Below, in pieces: positions 57,501 to 64,000 of a DNA stretch of 64,000 bases. Source of the stretch: Catalinimonas alkaloidigena (GTDB lineage Bacteria; Bacteroidota; Bacteroidia; Cytophagales; Flexibacteraceae). Under the pieces are notes generated by a model, which worked only from the letters and a program-made list of their open reading frames with translations, searched no databases and was not told the origin of the DNA. The translations under genes were made by a program, and so were the position numbers. Where the stretch lies: the NCBI RefSeq assembly GCF_900100765.1, contig NZ_FNFO01000004.1, forward strand, positions 496,001 to 560,000. The letters are read 5' to 3'. Within the stretch, counting starts at the first letter, position 1. Every line of letters starts with the position of its first letter.

Positions 57501-60500
57501 ATGCAAAAACCATTACTCCTTGTTTTAATGGTACTGCTTCTGCTCACGGGCAACCTCCTAGCGCAGAGCCGTACCGTTTCCGGCAAAGTGGTGTCCGCAC
57601 AGGACCAAACGCCTTTACCGGGCGTGAACGTATCGGAAAAAGGTACGACGAACGGCACCGTAACCGATGTCAACGGCCGCTACAGCCTTACAGTATCGGG
57701 CGATGCGACGCTGGTTTTCAGCTTCATCGGCTTTACGGCTCAGGAAGTGGCGCTCAACAACCGTAGCGTTGTAGACGTGACGCTGGCCGAAGACGTCCAG
57801 GCCCTGAACGAAGTAGTCGTGGTCGGCTACGGAACGCAGGAGAAGGCGGACCTGACGGGCAACATCGCCCAGGTTTCCGGCGAAGAGATTCAAAACCTCC
57901 CGGTGACCAGCGTAGAGCAGGCCATTCAGGGCCGTGCGACGGGGGTGTTTATCGAATCGAACAACGGCAAACTGGGTCAGGGCATCTCGATCCGCGTACG
58001 GGGTTCTTCGTCGGTAACGGCCAGCAATCAACCGCTGTACGTGATTGACGGGATTCCGATTACAGCACAAAGCCAGTCGGGCAACGGCGCGCCGACCAAC
58101 CCCCTGGCCGATATCAACTTCAACGATATTGAGTCGATCAACATCTTGAAAGACGCCTCTGCGGCAGCCATTTACGGCTCGCGTGCCTCCAACGGTGTGG
58201 TACTGATCACGACCAAGCAAGGGAAGTCGGGCAAAACCAAGTTCTCGGTCAACCTGTTGTCAGGCGTCAGCAACCCCACGGGCAAGCGCGAGTACCTGAA
58301 CGCGCAGCAGTACGTCGAACTTTTCACCGAGGCCGCGGCTAACTCCAATGCCCTCGATCCTTCGTTCGATTACGTGGCGTATCTGGAAAGCCGCTTCGAT
58401 CGCTATGCGGCAGGCACCGATTGGCGGCAGGCGCTGAATTCGACCCCTGCGGTCGATGAAAACTGGCAGGAGCAGGCTTTTCAGAAAGGCGGCATCACGC
58501 AACTCGATCTGAACGCCAGCGGCGGTAATGAAAAAACGCGCTTCTATGTGGCGGGATCGTACAGCGACCAGAAAGGCATCATGATCCGCAACAGCTTCGA
58601 GCGCATCAACGGACGCATCAACCTGGATCACCAGGCCACCGAGCGCCTGAATCTGGGCCTGAACCTGAGCTTGTCGCGTACCGTCAACGACCGCCTGTCG
58701 GACGACAACTCGTTCGCGACGCCGCTGCAATTGGTGGCCCAGCCCCCCATTCAGCCCGTCATCGACCCACGCACCAACGCCTTGAGCGGCAACTATACGC
58801 TTTATTTCAACGGGCTGCTTTACGTAGACAATGCCAAATACACCACGACGGTGTTCCGCAATTTGGGCAACCTCTACGCGAGCTATAACATTCTGCCCGG
58901 GTTGAAATTCCGTACCGAGTTCGGGGTCGACATCTTGAACCAGAACGAAGAAGAGTACTACGGCAAGCTGACCGCCCGCAACGTGGGCACGTCCAACGGC
59001 CTGGGTGCCAACCGGTACGTACAGTTGCTGAACTATACGACCAACAACTTCTTCCAGTACAACCAGACGATCGGCACGCAGCACAACATCGAAGCCACCG
59101 TCGGGATGAGCTTTCAGGAGTCGCGCCGCGACATGTCGTACGTAGAGGGGCAACAGTTTCCCAGCGATGCGTTCAAGCAACTGGCCAGCGCGGCTGAAAT
59201 CACGTCCGGAACCACCGAAGAGACCGCCTTTAGCTTTCTCTCGTACTTTGCCCGCGCCAACTACGCGTACGCCAACCGCTACCTGCTAACGCTCAGCGGC
59301 CGGATCGACGGCTCATCGCGCTTTGGTGCCAACGAACGTTACGGTTTCTTCCCGGCAGCGTCGATGGGCTGGGTACTGACCGAAGAGTCGTTCCTGAATA
59401 CCTCGGCGTTTCTGAGTTTCCTGAAACTGCGCGCGAGCTATGGGTTAACGGGGAATGCTGAAATCAGCAACTTCGCCGCCCGCGGCCTGTTTTCGGGCGA
59501 TGGTGCCTACGGTGGAGTGCCGGGCCTGCGCCCTTCGCAGTCGCCCAACCCCAACCTGAAGTGGGAAACTACGGCCCAGACCGACATCGGGATTGACTAC
59601 GGTTTCCTGAGAAATCGGATCTCCGGTGAAATAGACTACTACGTCAAGCAAACGCGCGACCTTCTGCTGAACGTGAACGTACCGGGATCGAGCGGCTTTA
59701 CGACCCAGATGCGCAACATCGGCAAGCTGCAAAACAAAGGGTTTGAGTTCATGGTCAACACCTCCAACCTGGTAGGTGACTTTACGTGGAACACCAGCCT
59801 GAACTTCTCGATCAACCGGAACAAAATTACCGATCTGGACGGTCAGGTGATTGAAGGAGGCTTTGTTAACCGCGCCATCGAAGGTTACCCCATCGGCGTG
59901 TTTTACGAGCGTGAGTACGCCGGTGTAGATCCTGAGAACGGTGACGCCCTGTATTACATCAACGATCCGGAACAGCCCGGCAGCCGTGAAACCACGAACG
60001 ATTACAACGCCGCCAACCGGATTGTCATCGGCAATCCGAACCCGGACTGGATCGGCGGGATCAACAATACCTTCGGCTACAAAGGCCTGGAGTTGACGGT
60101 GTTCTTCCAAGGTGTGTTCGGCAACGAGATTTACAACGGCGGGGGCAAGTTTTTCCAAGCCAGCGCCGACTTCTTCGATAACCAAACGACCGACCAACTG
60201 CGCCGCTGGCAGCAGCCCGGCGACATCACCGATGTCCCGCAGGCGCGTCTGTTCTTCGGCAACGGCACCGGGGAGTCGTCCCGTTTCCTTTCTGACGGCA
60301 GCTATGTGCGCCTCAAAACGGTGACGTTGGGCTATACCCTGCCCAGCGCGGTGATCTCGAAACTGAAGCTGGATCGGGTACGCATCTACGTGACAGGGCA
60401 AAACCTGCTGACGTTTACCAAGTACGAAGGGTGGGACCCGGAAGTGAATGCTGACTACCTGACGACTTCGTCGACGGGCAACATCAGCCTGGGGAACGAT

Positions 60501-60557
60501 TTCTATTCGGCACCACAGCCCCGTACCATCACCGCCGGTATCAACCTTGGTTTCTAA
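57501..60557 (+). CDS. SusC/RagA family TonB-linked outer-membrane transporter (pair 2)
   Basis: A protein of 1018 residues. The ATG at 57501 gives a signal peptide (LLLVLMVLLLLTGNLLAQ); the frame is open 17 codons upstream. The carboxypeptidase-like domain is VSGKVVSAQDQTPLPGVNVS with GTTNGTVTDVNGRYSL, followed by LNEVVVVGYGTQEKADLTGN, the plug (QPLYVIDGIPI, AAAIYGSRASNGVVLITTKQ) and the large beta-barrel ending RTITAGINLGF. It imports a nutrient with its SusD partner 18 bases downstream. No enzymes or regulator of the PUL type are adjacent, so the ligand cannot be inferred. Compared with the first SusC, the two share the same architecture but diverge strongly in the barrel. Confidence 0.93.
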   Translation: MQKPLLLVLMVLLLLTGNLLAQSRTVSGKVVSAQDQTPLPGVNVSEKGTTNGTVTDVNGRYSLTVSGDATLVFSFIGFTAQEVALNNRSVVDVTLAEDVQALNEVVVVGYGTQEKADLTGNIAQVSGEEIQNLPVTSVEQAIQGRATGVFIESNNGKLGQGISIRVRGSSSVTASNQPLYVIDGIPITAQSQSGNGAPTNPLADINFNDIESINILKDASAAAIYGSRASNGVVLITTKQGKSGKTKFSVNLLSGVSNPTGKREYLNAQQYVELFTEAAANSNALDPSFDYVAYLESRFDRYAAGTDWRQALNSTPAVDENWQEQAFQKGGITQLDLNASGGNEKTRFYVAGSYSDQKGIMIRNSFERINGRINLDHQATERLNLGLNLSLSRTVNDRLSDDNSFATPLQLVAQPPIQPVIDPRTNALSGNYTLYFNGLLYVDNAKYTTTVFRNLGNLYASYNILPGLKFRTEFGVDILNQNEEEYYGKLTARNVGTSNGLGANRYVQLLNYTTNNFFQYNQTIGTQHNIEATVGMSFQESRRDMSYVEGQQFPSDAFKQLASAAEITSGTTEETAFSFLSYFARANYAYANRYLLTLSGRIDGSSRFGANERYGFFPAASMGWVLTEESFLNTSAFLSFLKLRASYGLTGNAEISNFAARGLFSGDGAYGGVPGLRPSQSPNPNLKWETTAQTDIGIDYGFLRNRISGEIDYYVKQTRDLLLNVNVPGSSGFTTQMRNIGKLQNKGFEFMVNTSNLVGDFTWNTSLNFSINRNKITDLDGQVIEGGFVNRAIEGYPIGVFYEREYAGVDPENGDALYYINDPEQPGSRETTNDYNAANRIVIGNPNPDWIGGINNTFGYKGLELTVFFQGVFGNEIYNGGGKFFQASADFFDNQTTDQLRRWQQPGDITDVPQARLFFGNGTGESSRFLSDGSYVRLKTVTLGYTLPSAVISKLKLDRVRIYVTGQNLLTFTKYEGWDPEVNADYLTTSSTGNISLGNDFYSAPQPRTITAGINLGF

Positions 60558-60575
60558 TTTACCCTTTACTCTGCA

Positions 60576-61937
60576 ATGAAATACTTTTCATATTTTTCTA
60601 TAGCAAGTTTTATGTTAGCGGCCGCCCTTACCACAGGCTGCGGCGACAAACTGAATATTGAGCCTCAGCAATCGATCGACGAGGGCGAAGCCCTAAGTAC
60701 GTCGGAAAACGTTCAGGCGGTGCTGGTGGGTGCCTACGATGCCCTGGGCGACGGCGATCTGTACGGAGGACAACTGATGAAAGACACGGACCTGTTGGCC
60801 GACGACGGTGAGGTGTTCTGGTCGGGGACCTACATCCAGCCGCGCGAGTTTTACGTCAAAAGCATCCAAACTAACAACGCGAATGTTGAATCCACTTACC
60901 TGGCGGCCTACGTGGCCATCAACATCGCGAACAACGTGTTGAGCGCGCTCGACGTCGTGGACGAAGCCGAGCGCGACCGCGTAGAGGGGGAAGCCCTGTT
61001 TATCCGCGGTTTGGTGTATTTCGACCTGGCCCGCACATACGGAAAAGCCTGGAACGACGGCGACCCCACACAAAACCCCGCGGTTCCGTTGGTTACCGCA
61101 CCCACGCGCACCATCGACGAAAGCAGCCGCGTGCCGCGCAACACCGTGGCGCAGGTCTATGACCAAGCGATTACTGACCTGACCCGCGCAGTAGAACTTT
61201 TGCCTGAAGAGAACGGATTTTTCGCGACCACGTATGCCGCTTCGGCGGTGCTGGCCCGCATCTATCTGCAACAGCAGGAGTACGGAAAAGCCGCCCAAGC
61301 CGCCAACCGGGTGATCGAAGAAGGTGACTATGCGCTGGTAGGAAACTACGCCAACGCGTTTAATAACACGGCTACGTCTACTTCGGAGGATATTTTTGCG
61401 ATTCAGGTAACGACGCAAGATGGCGTCAACAGCCTGCATACGTTCTACGCCAACCCGGACAACGGTGGTAGAGGTGACATCGACATTCTGCCGGCTCACC
61501 TGGCACTGTACGAAGAAGGCGACGAGCGCCTGTCGTTGTTCTACGTGGACGATCCGAGCGATCCGCAAACCCTGGTCCGTACCGGCAAGTGGAAAAACCA
61601 GTACGGCAACGTTCCGTTGATTCGCCTCGCTGAAATGTACCTAACGCGCGCCGAAGCCAACCTGCGGGCCGGTTCGACCGTCGGTGCTACTCCGCAGGAA
61701 GACCTGACGGTAGTTCGGGAGCGCGTCGGGTTGTCGCCCACGTCGGCCACGCTGGAAGCCATTTTGCTGGAAAGAAAGCTGGAACTGGCGTTTGAAGGCC
61801 ATTCGCTTCACGACACCAAGCGTACCGAGCAAGCGGTTGACGACATTCCGTTCGATGCCGATCGGCTGGTGTATCCCATTCCGTTGCGCGAAGTGGATGC
61901 CGCCGGCTTGCAGCAAAACCCCGGCTACGGGGGTTGA
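60576..61937 (+). CDS. SusD/RagB family nutrient-binding lipoprotein (pair 2)
   Basis: A protein of 453 residues with a lipoprotein signal ending at C22 (ALTTGC). The N-terminal LNIEPQQSIDEGEALSTSEN and VQAVLVGAYDALGDGDLYGG match SusD starts. The helical repeats contain RVEGEALFIRGLVYFDLART, and the C-terminal RagB block has IRLAEMYLTRAEANLRAGST, a short lipid-distal QEDLTVVRERVGL, LERKLELAFEGHSLHDTKRT, and ends NPGYGG. It binds the nutrient at the surface and caps the SusC encoded 18 bases upstream. The pair is a two-gene operon ending at the strong terminator 20 bases beyond its stop codon. It is slightly shorter than the SusD of PUL 1. Confidence 0.93.
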   Translation: MKYFSYFSIASFMLAAALTTGCGDKLNIEPQQSIDEGEALSTSENVQAVLVGAYDALGDGDLYGGQLMKDTDLLADDGEVFWSGTYIQPREFYVKSIQTNNANVESTYLAAYVAINIANNVLSALDVVDEAERDRVEGEALFIRGLVYFDLARTYGKAWNDGDPTQNPAVPLVTAPTRTIDESSRVPRNTVAQVYDQAITDLTRAVELLPEENGFFATTYAASAVLARIYLQQQEYGKAAQAANRVIEEGDYALVGNYANAFNNTATSTSEDIFAIQVTTQDGVNSLHTFYANPDNGGRGDIDILPAHLALYEEGDERLSLFYVDDPSDPQTLVRTGKWKNQYGNVPLIRLAEMYLTRAEANLRAGSTVGATPQEDLTVVRERVGLSPTSATLEAILLERKLELAFEGHSLHDTKRTEQAVDDIPFDADRLVYPIPLREVDAAGLQQNPGYGG

Positions 61938-61957
61938 GCCCTCCGACTTCTTACAAC

Positions 61958-61992
61958 AAAAAAGCCTGTCTGGTCCCAGACAGGCTTTTTTG
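61958..61992. terminator. Strong bidirectional intrinsic terminator
   Basis: GCCTGTCTGG (61964-61973) pairs with CCAGACAGGC (61976-61985), preceded by A6 and followed by T6. It serves the SusC/SusD operon on the + strand and the convergent gene that ends at 62011 on the - strand. Confidence 0.88.
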
Positions 61993-62010
61993 TTGCATTT
62001 GTCTCTAATC

Positions 62011-62718
62011 TTATGGAGTCTCCGCCCGCGCGTTGTACTCCCGCAGCATGTCGATCACGTCCTGGCGCTTGCGTGGGTTGAGCTTGTTCTGTTTGATGAA
62101 CGCCAGCATGGCCTCCGATTGGCGCGCGAAGAGCCGGTCGAGCATCACGGTGTTGGGGTTGTCGAAGCTCAGCGCAATGCGGTTCTGGTTCACCAGCGTT
62201 TCGTCGGTATACTGTTCGATTTCCTCGCGCTTCGCGTTGCGGATGTACAGAATCTCGAAGAGTTTGGTGCTGGACGAATTAAAGCGGCTGGGGTTGAAAA
62301 ACGGGTCGTAGAAATAGTTGTAGCGGTAGGCATAGGGCGACATGGACGGATACACCGGGCGGTCGGGCGTGCGCATGGTCACACGGCGCCCCAGCAAAGA
62401 ATAGGGTTCGCCTTCGTAAATCACCTCGAAAAAGGCCGCGATGTTGAGCAGCTCTTCATTACCCTCTCCCCGCTTCAAGGCCTGGTAGTAGCGCACGCCG
62501 TTGAGGTAGGCATCCCACAAATCGAAGCCCTGAATTTGTTCGGGTGTGAACTTCAGGACCTGTCCCTGCTGGTCGATTTCCACCACGTCGTTGGCGATAT
62601 ACCGCACCTGCCCTTTTAGCGTGTCGCCCTCCCAGGTAAACAAGCGTCCCTTGGTCCATTGTGCGGCCAGCGGATGTGTCAACAGGATCAGTACGAAAAA
62701 AGAGAGCAAGCGCTTCAT
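62011..62718 (-). CDS. Exported protein of unknown function
   Basis: A protein of 235 residues with a signal peptide (LLSFFVLILLTHPLAAQ). The mature N-terminus resembles a small beta domain seen in exported Bacteroidota proteins, WTKGRLFTWEGDTLKGQVRY followed by QGQVLKFTPEQIQGFDLWDA, in which a transcript-like 'GDTLKGxV' motif recurs. The middle is rich in tyrosine, phenylalanine and arginine (YAYRYNYFYDPFFNPSRFN), and the end is helical (QSEAMLAFIKQNKLNPRKRQ). There is no lipobox or sorting domain, so it is likely periplasmic or outer-membrane associated. I do not know the function. It converges on the SusD terminator and lies about 80 bases from the aminotransferase gene upstream on the same strand. 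Confidence 0.7.
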   Translation of the reverse strand: MKRLLSFFVLILLTHPLAAQWTKGRLFTWEGDTLKGQVRYIANDVVEIDQQGQVLKFTPEQIQGFDLWDAYLNGVRYYQALKRGEGNEELLNIAAFFEVIYEGEPYSLLGRRVTMRTPDRPVYPSMSPYAYRYNYFYDPFFNPSRFNSSSTKLFEILYIRNAKREEIEQYTDETLVNQNRIALSFDNPNTVMLDRLFARQSEAMLAFIKQNKLNPRKRQDVIDMLREYNARAETP

Positions 62719-62798
62719 AAAGGGCTAGGTTTAGAACGTAACGCTCAACATACGGAATTATCATGTACCGCGTCAGGTTTCCCGACCCACCAACCCAC

Positions 62799-63869
62799 TT
62801 ACGCCGGTCGGTTCGCGTAGGCCGTCAGGAAATCTACCAGTTGTGCCACCTCGCTGTCGAGCAGGGCAGGGAAGTTGGCGATGCGGAACGTCGAATCCTT
62901 CCACTCACCGTAGCCGTTGCCCAGCAAAAGTCCTTCGGCTTTGGCCGCGTCTTTGGTTGCCGCCAGGCGGGTAGCGTCGGTCTTAACCGTCACGACCGTC
63001 TGCGAACGAACGGCGTGGTTGGTCACCAGCGGCTGGTAGTGCGGCAGTTGCTCAGCCATGGCGTACAGCTGTGCCGCCCGGCGTTTAAGCTGCGCATCCA
63101 CTTCGGCGATATCGGGGGCCGTCTCCATCACCCGCATCAGCAGGTAAATGCCCAGCACGTTGGGTGTGGTGTTGGTCTGCCACTTCTCGATGTTTTTCAG
63201 GATGGTCAACAGACTGTTGTAGTGGCGCTTCTCGCCGATCTCTTCCGCCTTCGCCACCGCACGCGGGGAGCAGACCAGCAGACCCAACCCCGCCGGCATA
63301 CCGAAACACTTTTGAACCGACGCATGCCAGATGTCGGCGGCGGTGTAATCGGTCGCGATGCCCGCCATGGCCGAAGTGGCGTCTACGCTGATCAGCGCCT
63401 GCGGGTAGGCATCGCGCAGCGCCCGGATGGTATCGACCGAAGTTTGCGTGCCGTTCGACGTTTCGTTCTGCACACAGGCGATCAGCTCGGTGCTGTCGTC
63501 CACGGGCAGGTCCTGTACCGGAATGGCTTCGTTCACGTCCAGCACGTACGGCAACGCCCCTTCGTGCAGGTAATTCGTGTACTGAAATCCACGCTCGCCG
63601 AACGACCCGCTGTACAGGTGCAGGCTTTTTTCCCGGATCAGCGACTGCGCCACAATCTCCCACCCTTCGGACGACGACGAGGTGTACATCAGCGTGTAAT
63701 CGTCGGGAATGTGCAGTTTGGCTTTGGTCGCTTCGATGGCCCGCCGCGACAGTTCGTTGAAGGCCGTACTGCGGTGGCTGATGCTGAGCACGCCTTCCTG
63801 AAACGCGTCTTGCAGGTACTCGCTGATGCGATCGTAAACTTTGGAAGGGCCGGGGAAGAAAGTAATCAT
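62799..63869 (-). CDS. Class V aminotransferase (phosphoserine aminotransferase-like)
   Basis: A protein of 356 residues from the ATG at 63869; the frame is open 23 codons upstream without supporting features. MITFFPGPSKVYDRISEYL opens it, as in SerC-like class V enzymes, followed by EGVLSISHRSTAFNELSRRA and the PLP-phosphate site YTSSSSEGWEIVAQSL. The cofactor aspartate is in ISVDATSAMAG and the Schiff-base lysine is K187 in WHASVQKCFGMPAG. The C-terminus, LLLGNGYGEWKDSTFRIANF, is typical. SerC, alanine-glyoxylate aminotransferase and serine-pyruvate aminotransferase share these features; SerC is most likely, but the usual serA neighbour is not visible, since the window ends 130 bases upstream. 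Confidence 0.8.
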   Translation of the reverse strand: MITFFPGPSKVYDRISEYLQDAFQEGVLSISHRSTAFNELSRRAIEATKAKLHIPDDYTLMYTSSSSEGWEIVAQSLIREKSLHLYSGSFGERGFQYTNYLHEGALPYVLDVNEAIPVQDLPVDDSTELIACVQNETSNGTQTSVDTIRALRDAYPQALISVDATSAMAGIATDYTAADIWHASVQKCFGMPAGLGLLVCSPRAVAKAEEIGEKRHYNSLLTILKNIEKWQTNTTPNVLGIYLLMRVMETAPDIAEVDAQLKRRAAQLYAMAEQLPHYQPLVTNHAVRSQTVVTVKTDATRLAATKDAAKAEGLLLGNGYGEWKDSTFRIANFPALLDSEVAQLVDFLTAYANRPA

Positions 63870-64000
63870 GAAACGTAGATGAGTAACGGTTGAGGTATTC
63901 GGTTGAGTAAGGTCTGCGGAGAAGTGTATAAAAGGCAACGGCTCGGACCAGAAACGGTTACCGGGGTCACGCTACGAAGTGGTCGTTTTGGCGTGGAGCA

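Noticed and set aside
1-64000. tRNA, rRNA, riboswitch, insertion sequence or phage genes
   Set aside because: I looked for cloverleaf T-arm sequences, transposase-like proteins with terminal repeats, and known riboswitch cores, and found none that could be supported.

Overview
The window comes from a Bacteroidota chromosome, most likely a GC-rich member of the Cytophagales/Saprospirales side of the phylum. The evidence is two SusC/SusD pairs, type IX secretion (T9SS) sorting domains, a hybrid two-component regulator with AraC output, a LytS/LytTR pair, TAnnTTTG-type promoter elements, starts without Shine-Dalgarno sequences, and Bacteroidota-type versions of AccA, MenC, Adk and Hpt. I cannot name the genus. 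No tRNA, rRNA, CRISPR array, transposase or integrase was recognised.

Layout. 0-5 kb: the tail of an apparently truncated glycine-betaine-type binding protein, a T9SS cargo protein, a ROK kinase and a membrane-anchored coiled-coil protein. 5-19 kb: core metabolism and transport, with a K+-dependent membrane pyrophosphatase, hypoxanthine phosphoribosyltransferase, adenylate kinase, an M3 peptidase, a lipoprotein hydrolase, a Tat-exported lactonase, a ZIP transporter, a D-aminoacylase-like amidohydrolase and a cation/proton antiporter. 19-29.5 kb: an esterase-like lipoprotein, a VTT membrane protein, an ECF sigma factor with a membrane partner, a GMC oxidoreductase with its Tat lipoprotein partner, MenC, a patatin-like phospholipase and AccA. 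29.6-42.3 kb is rich in paralogous pairs. It holds two copies of a module made of a small T9SS protein plus a protein with an NYQAV-type N-terminus, one of which carries nine DADAD repeats. It also holds a second GMC/Tat-lipoprotein pair in reversed order, and two nearly identical 0.5 kb units, each encoding a 95-residue secreted protein and sitting on either side of a LytS/LytTR two-component system.

42.4-55.6 kb is a polysaccharide utilisation locus (PUL): susC, susD, GH88, GH2 and an ECF sigma factor on the + strand, facing a hybrid two-component regulator on the - strand. Three direct repeats of CCGGACGATTyTCC precede susC, and an intrinsic terminator lies between susD and the enzyme genes. 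The likely job is import of uronate-containing oligosaccharides at the outer membrane followed by periplasmic trimming by the GH88 and GH2 enzymes. 55.7-64 kb holds a transsulfuration-family PLP enzyme, a small membrane protein, a second SusC/SusD pair without enzymes, a periplasmic protein and a class V aminotransferase.

The most interesting observations are the duplicated self-contained secreted-protein units with palindromes around the LytS/LytTR genes, the candidate operator array of the PUL, and the repeated T9SS/NYQAV modules. Functions are read from motifs remembered from known families; no database search was run.
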